From Streptomyces sp. CNH099 (GTDB lineage Bacteria > Actinomycetota > Actinomycetes > Streptomycetales > Streptomycetaceae): a stretch of 47,537 bases of DNA. Location: assembly GCA_000514715.1 (NCBI GenBank), contig AZWL01000034.1, forward strand, positions 1 through 47,537, written 5' to 3'. A program made the translations under genes and the position numbers. Below are positions 7,591 through 15,752 of the stretch, piece by piece. A model generated the notes under the pieces. It did no database searches and had not been told where the DNA came from. It saw nothing but the letters and a program-made list of their open reading frames with translations. Each line of letters starts with the position of its first letter. Positions within the stretch are counted from its first letter, which is position 1.

Positions 7591-8352
7591 ATGGAGCCGA
7601 TCCGCGTCACCAGCCTCGCCGAACGCCCGGAACTTCGCGCCCGGCTCTGGGACATGGCCGACTCCTGGCCGGAGTTCATGACCCAGGACCACGTCGCCAA
7701 CGCCCTGCACGAGCGCATCTGCGCGGCCTTCCCGGAGCACGTGCACGTCGGCACCGACGACTCCGGCGCGGTGGTCGCCCGCGCGTTCGCCGTGCCGTTC
7801 GCGCTGCGCGGCGCGGGCCGCGACGGCACGCTGCCGGGCCGCGGCTGGGACCAGGTCCTCGTCAGGGCGTTCCACGACCGGCGGTACGGCGTCGAGCCGG
7901 ACACCGTTAGCGCCATCGAGATCGCGGTCGACGCCGGAGCGCAGGGCCGCGGGCTGTCCGCCGTCATGCTCGGCGCGATGCGGTCCGCCGCCGCGGACCG
8001 CGGCTTCACCGAGGTCGTCGCCCCCGTACGCCCCAGCGCCAAGCACGGCGAGCCGCACACCCCGATGCCCGAGTACGCCGCCCGCACCCGCGCCGACGGC
8101 CTCCCGCACGACCCCTGGCTCCGCGTCCACGTCCGCGCCGGCGGCACCCTCGCCACCCCCGACCCGGTGGCCCCGGCGTCGATGGTCATCGCCGGCACGC
8201 TCGCCGAGTGGCGTACGTGGACGGGCCTCCCCTTCGACTCGGAGGGCTGGACCGACGTCCCCGGCGCCCTCGCCCCGGTCCGCTGCGAACCGGACCGGAA
8301 CTGGGCGGTGTACGTGGAACCGAACGTCTGGGTCCGCCACCAACTGCACTGA
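7591..8352 (+). CDS. GNAT-like N-acetyltransferase
   Basis: 253 residues. The segment AIEIAVDAGAQGRGLSAVMLGAMR (about 110-133) has the Q/R-x-x-G-x-G/A acetyl-CoA loop of GNAT enzymes as AGAQGRGLS, followed by the usual helix. N-terminal and C-terminal parts are longer than in a minimal GNAT domain. The substrate is unknown. The start ATG 7591 has no ribosome binding site but a -10 box 8 nt upstream. The gene ends 78 bp from the DinB gene on the opposite strand, with no clear terminator between. Confidence 0.75.
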   Translation: MEPIRVTSLAERPELRARLWDMADSWPEFMTQDHVANALHERICAAFPEHVHVGTDDSGAVVARAFAVPFALRGAGRDGTLPGRGWDQVLVRAFHDRRYGVEPDTVSAIEIAVDAGAQGRGLSAVMLGAMRSAAADRGFTEVVAPVRPSAKHGEPHTPMPEYAARTRADGLPHDPWLRVHVRAGGTLATPDPVAPASMVIAGTLAEWRTWTGLPFDSEGWTDVPGALAPVRCEPDRNWAVYVEPNVWVRHQLH

Positions 8353-8430
8353 AGCGACCGCCCCCCGGCGACGCTGTTCGAAACGGGCCGGGACGCTCCG
8401 CCGCCTACCGTCCCCGCCCTGCCGCCCCGG

Positions 8431-8925
8431 TCAGCGGCCGGTGGCGCCGTCCAGCTGTTCGCGGAGGATGTCCGCGTGGCCGGCGTGGCGGCCCGTCTCC
8501 TCGATCATGTGCGTCAGCGCCCACCTGACGCTCGGCGCCGGCTTCCCCGGCCGCGGGCGGGGGACCGGCGCGCCGAGGTCGTCGCACCCGTCGAGGACCT
8601 CGTTCGCCGCCGCCACCGCCCCCCGGTAGCGGGCGACGACGGCGGCCGCGGAGTCCTCCGCCGGGGCCCGGAACGTCGCCTGCCAGTCGGTCACCTGGTC
8701 CCCGAGGAACATCGCGCGCTCCACGTGCGTGAGGTGGTGGAGCAGGCCCAGCAGGTTCGTACCCGACGGCACTCCCGCCGTCCGCACCTGCGGTTCCGGG
8801 GCGCCCTCGACCTTCGCGGCGATCGAGGTCCGCAGATAGTCGAGGAACCCGCGGAGCGTCTCGGCCTCGGTGCTTCCGGTACGGGGCGGCGGGGTGTCCC
8901 GGCGGCGGGATGCGGCGGTCGCCAT
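8431..8925 (-). CDS. DinB/DUF664-family protein
   Basis: 164-residue four-helix-bundle protein of the DinB-like superfamily, often metal-dependent thiol transferases or of unknown function. Indicative parts are LRGFLDYLRTSIAAKVEG, LGLLHHLTHVERAMFLGDQV with the first metal-ligand His region, and the C-terminal RWALTHMIEETGRHAGHADI, which matches the DUF664 ending with its HxxxH-like histidines. ATG at 8923-8925 is preceded by AGAGGAGA. It lies downstream of the DHFR-like gene on the same strand with a 127-bp gap that contains a palindrome. Confidence 0.88.
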   Translation of the reverse strand: MATAASRRRDTPPPRTGSTEAETLRGFLDYLRTSIAAKVEGAPEPQVRTAGVPSGTNLLGLLHHLTHVERAMFLGDQVTDWQATFRAPAEDSAAAVVARYRGAVAAANEVLDGCDDLGAPVPRPRPGKPAPSVRWALTHMIEETGRHAGHADILREQLDGATGR

Positions 8926-8993
8926 GGTGGCTCTCCTCTCGGCGGTGGCCGGCTGCCAGTGTGGGCAGCCGGGTCCGCCGGCCGCGAGATTTG

Positions 8994-9008
8994 TTGCCGT
9001 TACGGCAA
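8994..9008 (-). promoter_or_regulatory. Palindrome TTGCCGT-T-ACGGCAA upstream of the DinB gene
   Basis: A perfect 7+1+7 inverted repeat sits 69-83 bp upstream of the DinB-family start, in the only AT-containing part of this gap. It could be an operator. The cognate regulator is not evident. Confidence 0.4.
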
Positions 9009-9052
9009 ACACGCCCCGTGGCCGCCGGCCGTTCCGCCGGCAAGCGACCCGT

Positions 9053-9652
9053 CTATTGATCACGTGAGCGGGTGTAGGTGAAGAAGGCTGCCCCGCTGTC
9101 CAGGACGACGTGGTCCGTGAGGTGCCAGAGGAGCGGGTCGAAGGCGGCCGTGCGGCCGAAGAGGGGGACGCCGGTGCCGATGGTCAACGGGCCCAGCTTG
9201 ACGATCAGCTGGTCGATCTCGGTGTACAGGGCGCCCGCCAGTTCGCCGCCGCCGATCAGCCAGAGGTCCTTGCCGTCCTCCCGCTTCAGCTCCCGCACCC
9301 TCGCCACCGGGTCGCTCGCGACCAACTCCACGGCCGGGTCGGGGCTCTCGGTCAACGTGGTGGAGAACACCAGGTGCCGCAGGTGCGGGTAGGCGTCGGT
9401 GATACCGGCGTCGAGGCCGATCTCGTACGTCTTGCGTCCCTCAAGGACGGTGTCGAAGTGTGTGCCCTCCGCGGTGATGGACAGGGCCTGCCTGGCGGGG
9501 GCGGGCAGGGTCTCCGGGTACTCCGCGGCCAGGTACCGCACATAGTCGTCGGGGACCGGCCAGAAGCCGTCCGGCCCGGTGGGGTCGGCGCCGTCGGGAC
9601 CGGCGATGAAGCCGTCGAGGGTGGTGGCGATGTAGTACACGAGCTTGCGCAC
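9053..9652 (-). CDS. Dihydrofolate reductase-family (RibD C-terminal-like) protein
   Basis: 199-residue NADPH-binding reductase-like protein. RKLVYYIATTLDGFIAG is the typical first strand and loop; LEGRKTYEIGLDAG and the DLWLIGGGELAGALY motif form the nucleotide-binding part. Such YyaP/YwjB-like proteins are common and mostly uncharacterised; they are not the housekeeping DHFR. GTG at 9650-9652 with AAGGA 7 nt upstream is chosen over a farther in-frame ATG. Possibly co-transcribed with the DinB gene. Confidence 0.88.
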   Translation of the reverse strand: MRKLVYYIATTLDGFIAGPDGADPTGPDGFWPVPDDYVRYLAAEYPETLPAPARQALSITAEGTHFDTVLEGRKTYEIGLDAGITDAYPHLRHLVFSTTLTESPDPAVELVASDPVARVRELKREDGKDLWLIGGGELAGALYTEIDQLIVKLGPLTIGTGVPLFGRTAAFDPLLWHLTDHVVLDSGAAFFTYTRSRDQ

Positions 9653-9726
9653 AGAGGGGTCCTTGCGGATCGGTGGTCGACCCGGCCCCGGGCCGATGGG
9701 CGCCTCAATGGTCACCACACATCTGA

Positions 9727-9984
9727 CCAGGCGCAATACCAGGCTGCCGACACCTGAGGGCTACCGCGCCGCCCTCCGTCCACGCGGCGCGGTCATCCGG
9801 GCCGCGGGCGACGCCGGCCGCGGGCACCGTACACGGCTACACCACCGCGCTCGCCTTCGCCGCGCTCCTCACCGCACCTCTCCTCCGCAACCGCCGAGCG
9901 CGGCGGCACCCCCGCGAGCGGGAGCGCGGCGAGGGGACCGCCGGCGACAAGGACACGGGCGACGAGACGGCACCCGTCGGCTGA
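9727..9984 (+). pseudogene. C-terminal remnant of an MFS transporter
   Basis: The frame open from 9727 to TGA 9982-9984 has no suitable start. From about 9829 it reads VHGYTTALAFAALLTAPLL, followed by a charged tail rich in R, E, D and G. This resembles the last transmembrane helix and cytoplasmic tail of DHA2-type drug exporters. No other part of a transporter is present upstream, so it is most likely a deletion remnant. No further gene is seen in 9653-10021. Confidence 0.5.
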
Positions 9985-10021
9985 GGCGGGTGCCGAGGTG
10001 TGCCGGCGGGTGCCGGCGGGC

Positions 10022-11071
10022 TCAGGCCGCGGGGAGGTAGCGGGAGAAGAACGGCACCGTCCTGGCCACCTGGACACGGGCGTTCTCCCGCGCGTCCACA
10101 AACGCGCGCACCTCGGTCTCCCCGTCCAGATACGCCCACGGGAACTCCCGCACGTCCGTGCCGATCAGCTCGAACTGCCGCAGCGCCTCCTCCCACCGCC
10201 CGCACCGCACCAGCGCCAGGGCGAGGTGGTTGCGGATACGGGCGGCGTCCCGGTCGCCCGCCTCGTACCCGGCGCAGACCTCCAGCGTGCGGTCCACGGC
10301 CGCGTTCACCCGCTGCCGGGGCACCGGGCCGCGGCGGCCGGGGTGTTCGGTGAGGTACTCCGTCACCGCCTCGATCGGCAGCGCGGCCAGCAGCCGCCCC
10401 GGCCGGGCACGGGCCGCCGCCGTCTCGGCGAAGTCGAACATCTCCTCGTGCGAGCCGTACCACTTCGCGCAGAGGTACTGCAGGGCGCTGGAGTGGCAGC
10501 CGTAGTGGTCGGGGTCGCAGTCCATGACGTGCAGCAACAGCTCGTCGAAGTCCCGCCGGGGCGCCTGTATGCCGCGGGCGTGGTGCAGGGCGACACTCCA
10601 GGGCACCGGATCGCCGGGGTTGAGTTCCACCGCCTTCTCGATGACCGGGACGGCCTGGTGCAGGGTCCGGAAGAAGATTTCGAACTGCTTGCGGGAGACG
10701 TGCTGGGCACGCGCGCTGGTACGCGCCTCCCAGGCGAGGCAGATCTCCAACTCCGCCGCGACGAGCGCGGCGTCCGGGTCGTCGCCGTCCTCCGCCCGCC
10801 AGGCCCGCAACCACCGGGGGCGGGCCAGGGCGACCTCGGCGAGCCTGCCCACGCACTCGCCGCGCCGCTCCCACGCCCGGCGCCGGCGGGTGTCGGCGAG
10901 CAGTTCACGGGCCGGGGCGTGGTTCCCGTCCCACGCCGCGGCCAGCACCGGCCGCAGCACGGGGTCGGGGCGGTCGACGCTCAGCTGGGTCACCGGCGGC
11001 AGCGAGGCGCCGACGGAACGCAGGTGGCGGACGACGCGGGGGAAGGCAAGGAGCATAGGCAGACGCGACAT
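10022..11071 (-). CDS. Tetratricopeptide-like protein, DUF4034-like
   Basis: 349 residues, mostly helical and rich in W, A, R and E. The repeated pattern of paired helices (VIEKAVELNPGDPVPWSVAL, NHLALALVRCGRWEEALRQF) is TPR-like. The phrase LQYLCAKWYGSHEEMFDFA is one I associate with DUF4034-type actinobacterial proteins. No catalytic motif, signal peptide or membrane segment is seen. ATG at 11069-11071 is chosen because the protein similarity begins there (MSRLPMLLAFPRVVRHLR). It is divergent from the methyltransferase gene at 11161. Confidence 0.7.
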   Translation of the reverse strand: MSRLPMLLAFPRVVRHLRSVGASLPPVTQLSVDRPDPVLRPVLAAAWDGNHAPARELLADTRRRRAWERRGECVGRLAEVALARPRWLRAWRAEDGDDPDAALVAAELEICLAWEARTSARAQHVSRKQFEIFFRTLHQAVPVIEKAVELNPGDPVPWSVALHHARGIQAPRRDFDELLLHVMDCDPDHYGCHSSALQYLCAKWYGSHEEMFDFAETAAARARPGRLLAALPIEAVTEYLTEHPGRRGPVPRQRVNAAVDRTLEVCAGYEAGDRDAARIRNHLALALVRCGRWEEALRQFELIGTDVREFPWAYLDGETEVRAFVDARENARVQVARTVPFFSRYLPAA

Positions 11072-11160
11072 ACCGATGTGACCAGGCAGACCCGGCCAGG
11101 GTTGCCCGTGGCACATCACGGCTGCACAACGCCCGCAGCCCCACGGGTTAGCATCCGCTG

Positions 11161-11895
11161 GTGCTGCATGGCGAGTTCCGTGATCCCCTGCTGGTCGCCG
11201 TCTACGACGCCGAGTGCCCGTGGACACGTGAGGACGACTTCTTCCTCGGCGTGGCCGGTGAGACCCAGGGAGGGAGGGTGCTCGACCTGGGCTGCGGTAC
11301 GGGGCGGCTGGCTCTGGGCCTGGCCGCGGCCGGCCACGCGGTCACCGGCGTCGATCCGGCCCGCGCCTCGCTCCAAGCGGCCCGCGCCAAACCCGGCTCC
11401 GCACGGGTGACCTGGGTGGAGGGAACCTCGGCGGACCTGCCCGACGCGGTGTTCGACGTCGCGGTCATGACGAGCCACGTCGCCCAGTTCTTCGTCACGG
11501 ACGAAGAGTTCGACCGTGCTCTCGCCGACCTGAGGCGCGCACTCGTGGCGGGCGGGCGCCTGGCCTTCGACACCCGGGACCCTGCGGCACGGGGCTGGGA
11601 GGCGTGGAACCCGATCGACTCGCACAGGCAGTTCGAGCTGGCGGACGGAACCGTGGGCACGATCTGGACCGAGGTCACCAGCGTCATCAACGGCGCGGTC
11701 TCCTTCACCCAGCACTACACCTTCCCCGGCCAGGAGCACCGGCAGAGCACCGCGACCCTGCGATTTCGGACGGAGCAGGAGATCCGCGCGGCGCTGCACA
11801 CCGCGGGTTTCCAGGTCGGGCACATCTACGGCGGCTGGAACCGGGAACCGGTCGGCGACGGAGACGGCGAACTCCTCGTGATCGCCCACAGCTGA
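11161..11895 (+). CDS. Class I SAM-dependent methyltransferase
   Basis: 244 residues with a standard Rossmann methyltransferase core: VLDLGCGTGRLALGLAAAGH (motif I, about 41-60), VTGVDPARASL (acidic end of strand 2), DVAVMTSHVAQFF (motif IV region) and LRRALVAGGRLAFDTRDP (motif VI). Small molecules are the usual substrates; this one cannot be named. The GTG start at 11161 is preceded by TAGCAT (11149-11154) only 6 nt away and by no ribosome binding site, suggesting a leaderless mRNA. It converges on the GHKL ATPase gene. Confidence 0.9.
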   Translation: MLHGEFRDPLLVAVYDAECPWTREDDFFLGVAGETQGGRVLDLGCGTGRLALGLAAAGHAVTGVDPARASLQAARAKPGSARVTWVEGTSADLPDAVFDVAVMTSHVAQFFVTDEEFDRALADLRRALVAGGRLAFDTRDPAARGWEAWNPIDSHRQFELADGTVGTIWTEVTSVINGAVSFTQHYTFPGQEHRQSTATLRFRTEQEIRAALHTAGFQVGHIYGGWNREPVGDGDGELLVIAHS

Positions 11896-11931
11896 CGTCC
11901 AGTGGCGGGCGGTGGTGTGATCACCGTCTGA

Positions 11932-12405
11932 TCAGCGAGATGATCCGAGAGCAACGGCCTGGCCGGGCAGGTCCAGCTCCGCGCGGACCGTCTTGCCGAC
12001 CGGCACCCGGTCCAGCACCGCCCACCGGTCGGCCAACTCGCCGACGAGCAGCAGCCCGCGGCCCGACTCCCCGTCCGGTACGGGCGGCGCGCCCACCCGC
12101 CCAGGACCGGGCGGCCACCGCCACCCCAGGGCGTCGGACACCTCGATCCGCACGGCGCCCCCGAGGAGGATGAGCCGCAGCTCGAAGTCCCGCCCCGGCA
12201 CCCGCCCGTGGGTCACCGCGTTCGCCGCCAGCTCCGCGACGACGGCGGCGGCGTCGCGGACGGCGGCGGTCTGCGGGACACCCCAGGCGTGGAGCTGGAC
12301 GATCGTGCGGTGGCGCGCCAGCCGGGCACCCAGCGGGGTGGAGCTGAAGAGCTGGGTGAACACACGTACGGTGACGGGCGGGGGCGGCGTGGGGGTTGCG
12401 GTCAT
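11932..12405 (-). CDS. GHKL (HATPase_c) ATP-binding protein, anti-sigma/regulatory kinase type
   Basis: 157-residue protein of the actinobacterial RsbW-like ATP-binding family. The N box is visible as VVAELAANAVTHG (about 56-68). The G1 region is altered (VSDALGWRW in place of D-x-G-x-G). The G2 box is SGRGLLLVGELADRWAV. It probably binds ATP and a partner regulator or sigma factor. It is divergent from the RiPP precursor gene, leaving 166 bp of shared upstream DNA, so it could control that operon, although such genes are scattered widely in Streptomyces. ATG at 12403-12405; the ribosome binding site is weak. Confidence 0.87.
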   Translation of the reverse strand: MTATPTPPPPVTVRVFTQLFSSTPLGARLARHRTIVQLHAWGVPQTAAVRDAAAVVAELAANAVTHGRVPGRDFELRLILLGGAVRIEVSDALGWRWPPGPGRVGAPPVPDGESGRGLLLVGELADRWAVLDRVPVGKTVRAELDLPGQAVALGSSR

Positions 12406-12571
12406 GCCCCGAATCTGACCCCGGAAAGGGGCGATTGGCCAGGCCGGATGCGTGTACGCGCCCAACGGTACGCGGCGGTGGTGTGGACAGTATTAGTCAC
12501 TCCCCGTGATGATGGGTGAGTGCTCAACGCACAGCCTTGTTCCTGCCGCCTCCGCTGAGGAGAAGCCCGTC

Positions 12572-12826
12572 ATGCCTGGCGAGACCGACATCCGCCCGTG
12601 GGGACTGACCCGCATGCGTCCGTACCCGGCCACAGCCGTGCTGCCCGCGGTCGAGATCGTCCTTGACCCTGAGACGCAGACCGGCCGTTGGAGCGACGCG
12701 GGCGGCACGCCGGTGCCGGCGATGGACCGGCACAAGCGCTCAGAGACCTCCAGGGAGACGTCCACGCGAACGAGCTTGGACGGCAACACGGACCAGGGCA
12801 GCGATCAGGAAGGCGACAGCGACTGA
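12572..12826 (+). CDS. RiPP precursor peptide, ATP-grasp-modified (graspetide-like)
   Basis: 84 residues, start ATG 12572 with GAGGAG 9 nt upstream; an earlier in-frame ATG at 12506 lacks a ribosome binding site. The leader carries the family-defining phrase RPWGLTRMRPYP (residues 8-19) and VEIVLDPETQTG (27-38), which match my memory of the 'putative ATP-grasp-modified RiPP' family. The C-terminal part is short, polar and unlike a globular protein: Ser/Thr-rich from 57-68, then LDGNTDQGSDQEGDSD (69-84) with many Asp/Glu donors beside Ser/Thr acceptors. The TGA stop overlaps the maturase ATG (TGATG). Product structure is unknown. Confidence 0.85.
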   Translation: MPGETDIRPWGLTRMRPYPATAVLPAVEIVLDPETQTGRWSDAGGTPVPAMDRHKRSETSRETSTRTSLDGNTDQGSDQEGDSD

Positions 12827-13806
12827 TGCCGCCCACGCCGCGCGGGGGCGCGGCGGTGCTGGTCGCCACCCGTCTCGACGACGCCAGCGCCGACGAGGTG
12901 ATCACGGAGCTGAACCGGCGACGGGTGCCGGTGGCTCGCGTGGACCCCGGTGACTTTCCCGAACGCGTGGCCATGAACGCCGAGTTCGGCAGTGACGGCC
13001 TGGCAGGCACACTGTCCACCCCGAGCCGCCGACTGGATCTGGGCCGGGTGCGGTCTGTGTATTGGCGGCGCCCACGCCCCTATTCCGCCCCGGAGTGCGC
13101 GGCCGGGCAGGACGCCCGCTGGGCAGTCGCTCAGGCCCGCTACGGGCTCGGCGGTGTGCTGGCGGCCCTGCCCGCCGCCCGCTACGTGAATCATCCCTGG
13201 CGCAACCGTGACGCCGAGTACAAGCCCGCTCAACTCGCCACCGCCGCCGCCTGCGGCCTCAACGTCCCGCCTACGCTGATCACCAACGATCCACTCCGCG
13301 CCCGCGCCTTCGCCTGTGAGCATCATCCGGTGCTCTACAAGCCGCTGCGCGAATCCGAGTACCACGATGCCGCTGGCCGGGCGCTGGCCGTCTGGGTAGC
13401 AGATGCCCCGGCTGAGGCCATCGGCGATGGTGTGGCCGCCACCGCCCACCTGTTTCAACGACGCGTGGACAAGATCGCGGACGTCCGGCTGACCGCGGTG
13501 GGAGACCGGCTCTTCGCGGTGCGGATCGATGGTTCCCCCGGGGTGGACTGGCGCCGTCACTACGAGAACCTGACTTACACGCTCATCGACACCCCTGACG
13601 CGGTGACCACGGGGGTACGCGCATATCTGGACACCTTCGGACTGGCCTTCGGAGCCTTCGACTTCGGATTGGACGCGCACGGTCGATTCTGGTTCTACGA
13701 ATGCAACCCGAACGGGCAGTGGGCGTTCTTCCCCGCTCCTATCACCAGGCTCCTCACCTATGCCCTAGCCGATCACCTCCAGTACCAGGGACAGGAACGG
13801 TCATGA
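12826..13806 (+). CDS. ATP-grasp RiPP maturase (graspetide synthetase)
   Basis: 326 residues. Expected to activate Asp/Glu side chains of the precursor as acyl phosphates and join them to Ser/Thr or Lys side chains, giving ester or amide crosslinks. Seen: the N-terminal pre-ATP-grasp domain (VLVATRLDDASADEVITEL, DFPERVA), YWRRPRPYS, YVNHPWRNRDAEYKPAQL, the ATP-binding Lys in VLYKPL, VDKIADVRLTAVG, and the Mg-binding ECNPNGQWAFF near the C-terminus. These fit the family I recall as typified by S. avermitilis SAV_5884. ATG overlaps the precursor stop by 1 nt and the stop overlaps the next start as ATGA, so the three genes should be translated together. Confidence 0.92.
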   Translation: MPPTPRGGAAVLVATRLDDASADEVITELNRRRVPVARVDPGDFPERVAMNAEFGSDGLAGTLSTPSRRLDLGRVRSVYWRRPRPYSAPECAAGQDARWAVAQARYGLGGVLAALPAARYVNHPWRNRDAEYKPAQLATAAACGLNVPPTLITNDPLRARAFACEHHPVLYKPLRESEYHDAAGRALAVWVADAPAEAIGDGVAATAHLFQRRVDKIADVRLTAVGDRLFAVRIDGSPGVDWRRHYENLTYTLIDTPDAVTTGVRAYLDTFGLAFGAFDFGLDAHGRFWFYECNPNGQWAFFPAPITRLLTYALADHLQYQGQERS

Positions 13807-14951
13807 CCCTCACCGCTCAGGGACTGCGCGAAGAACTTGCCGAGACGATCGCAGCCGAGGGTGGTCCGCACGACCCCGCGTGGCTGGATGCCGTCGCGGC
13901 CGTCCCCCGGGACTCGTTCCTCGGTACGGCCTTCTTCCGTCCGACCGGCACCGCGTGGGAGCCGGTGCATCGTGACGGGCTCGCCCCGGAGGACTGGCTG
14001 CGGCTGGTCTATCGGGACGCCACGCTGGTGACCCAGGTCGACGGCGTCGACGCCGCCCACGCGACCGGGTCCGTCTCCGGCAGCCCGACGTCGTCCAGCA
14101 CGCTGCCCTCGCTGGTCGTGCGGATGCTGGAACTGGCCGGCATCACCGAAGGACACAAGGTGCTGGAGGTCGGCACCGGCACCGGCTACTCCACCGCGCT
14201 CCTGTCCCGCCGGCTCGGCGACGCCCAGGTGTACTCCGTCGAGTACGACCCGGGCATCGCCGCGCTCGCCGCCGAGCGACTCCACGGCGCCGGATGCTAT
14301 CCCCGCCTGATCGTCGGCGACGGCCTCGCCGGCCACCCCGCCGGTGCCGCATACGACCGCATCGTCGCCACCTGCGCGCTGCGCAGCGTGCCGCCGCCGC
14401 TGCTGTGGCAGCTGACCGACACCGGCAGCCTCACGTTCGCCCTCGGCGGCTGGATGCACGCCTCCGGGCTGGTCAGCCTCACCTTCGCCGACGACGCCGA
14501 CGAGGACACGGCAACCGGGCGCTTCACCGGCGAGACCGTCTCCTACATGCTCGCCCGCCCGCATCGGCCACCGCCCCGGCCGAAGTTCTTCCGCCACGCG
14601 GGCCAGACCCGTCAGACCGCGATGGACCCGGCGCTGACCCAGAGCTGGACCGGCCGCTTCGTCGCCCAACTCGCGGCTCCGTCTGCCGAGATGACGACCA
14701 CCGGCGACGGCGTCACCCTGGTGGACACCGCAACGGGCTCCCAGGCGTGGACGGAACCTCACGGCGACGGCTGGCGGGTGCACCAGCACGGGCCGCTGCA
14801 CCTGTGGGATCAGGTCGAGACCGGCATCACCGCCTGGCAGCAGGCGGGTGCTCCCGGACAGGAAGAGTTCGGCATGACCGTCACGGGTGATGGCATCCAG
14901 ACCGTATGGATCGGCGAACCGTCAGGGCCGTCCTGGATGCTCCCGGCGTGA
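13803..14951 (+). CDS. PIMT-like methyltransferase of the ATP-grasp RiPP system
   Basis: 382 residues. The N-terminal half resembles protein-L-isoaspartate O-methyltransferase: LPSLVVRMLELAGITEGHKV, then motif I LEVGTGTGYSTALLSRRLG (about 118-136), VYSVEYDP and IVGDGLAGHP. A C-terminal extension of about 170 residues is absent from housekeeping PIMT. Homologues in graspetide and lasso operons methylate an Asp of the modified peptide, which then collapses to an aspartimide; fuscimiditide is the known graspetide case. The same role here is inference. ATG at 13803 overlaps the maturase stop by 4 nt. Confidence 0.9.
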   Translation: MTLTAQGLREELAETIAAEGGPHDPAWLDAVAAVPRDSFLGTAFFRPTGTAWEPVHRDGLAPEDWLRLVYRDATLVTQVDGVDAAHATGSVSGSPTSSSTLPSLVVRMLELAGITEGHKVLEVGTGTGYSTALLSRRLGDAQVYSVEYDPGIAALAAERLHGAGCYPRLIVGDGLAGHPAGAAYDRIVATCALRSVPPPLLWQLTDTGSLTFALGGWMHASGLVSLTFADDADEDTATGRFTGETVSYMLARPHRPPPRPKFFRHAGQTRQTAMDPALTQSWTGRFVAQLAAPSAEMTTTGDGVTLVDTATGSQAWTEPHGDGWRVHQHGPLHLWDQVETGITAWQQAGAPGQEEFGMTVTGDGIQTVWIGEPSGPSWMLPA

Positions 14952-15025
14952 TGTGTATCGACGTCCATGACAGACAGCTTTCCCAGCCCTGGGTTTCGGC
15001 CGCTGATCCACCGCTAGACAGGTGA
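14951..15025 (+). CDS. Possible coupled micro-ORF, 24 residues
   Basis: ATG at 14951 overlaps the methyltransferase stop as TGATG, the same junction as between precursor and maturase. It runs 24 codons (MCIDVHDRQLSQPWVSAADP...) to TGA 15023-15025. It has no ribosome binding site of its own beyond possible coupling and no recognised similarity. It is in the same frame as the kinase remnant that follows, so it could also be decayed DNA. Low confidence. Confidence 0.25.
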   Translation: MCIDVHDRQLSQPWVSAADPPLDR

Positions 15026-15037
15026 GCTGAAAGCTGG

Positions 15038-15637
15038 ATGCCGGCCCACCCGGCGTGGGTTCGATTCGGACGTTGGCGGGCGGAGGACGAGGAGTGGATC
15101 GTCCTCGGCTTCGAGGCCGTGGACGGGCGGCCGGCGGACTTCGCACCGGGTTCGGCGGATCTACCCGCGGTCGTGAACGCCGTGGACCGCCTCGGGGGGT
15201 TGGACCTGCCGGAAGTCGCCCGCGAGTGGGCGGAAACCCGCTGGGACCGGTTCGCCGCCGATCCGGGCGAGGCGGAGCTGTTCCGGGGGGACGCGTTGCT
15301 GCACACCGATATCAACCCGGGCAACCTGCATGTCGGCGCCGAGCGGGTCTGGATGGTCGACTGGGCGTGGCCCACCCGGGGGGCGGCGTTCATCGACCCG
15401 GCCATGCTGGCCGTCCAACTCGTCTCCGCCGGGCACAGCGCCGAGTCGGCCGAATCCTGGGTCTCCCGCTGTACGGCATGGCGGGAGGCCGACCCGAAGG
15501 CCCTCGACGCCTTCGCTGCCGCCACCGTACGCATGAACCGCGCGTTCGCGGCCCGCAAACCCGACGCCGCCTGGCTTGGCGCAATGGCTGCGGCAGCCGA
15601 GGCGTGGGCGGTTCATCGCGGGGTGCGTGTGGGCTGA
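15038..15637 (+). pseudogene. 5'-truncated aminoglycoside phosphotransferase-like kinase
   Basis: 199 codons encode only the C-terminal lobe of an APH/choline-kinase-like protein: the linker WIVLGFEAVDGRPADF, the catalytic loop LLHTDINPGNLHV (HxDxxxxN) and the metal-binding MVDWAWPTRGA are intact. The N-lobe with the ATP-binding Lys, about 80-90 residues in relatives, is missing, and TGA 15023-15025 closes the frame five codons before the ATG. No ribosome binding site is seen. It is therefore probably a deletion remnant, left at the 3' edge of the RiPP operon. An alternative is a short protein with another role. Confidence 0.72.
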
Positions 15638-15752
15638 GGCGCGTACGTGTCTGACTGTACGCAGTGACGTGATGGACGGGATTGGTTACTGTAAGTGACT
15701 ATTGCTGTGCTGGGTGTTCAAGGCGGGCCGGGTGAGTGGGAGGTGGCCGCTG

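Noticed and set aside
11932..12405. GHKL protein as a required part of the RiPP pathway
   Set aside because: Such genes are very common and scattered in Streptomyces; adjacency and divergence alone do not show a role, so it is noted only as a possible regulator.
12506..12571. Upstream ATG for the RiPP precursor, adding 22 residues
   Set aside because: No ribosome binding site precedes it, whereas ATG 12572 has GAGGAG at 9 nt and begins close to the conserved leader motif.
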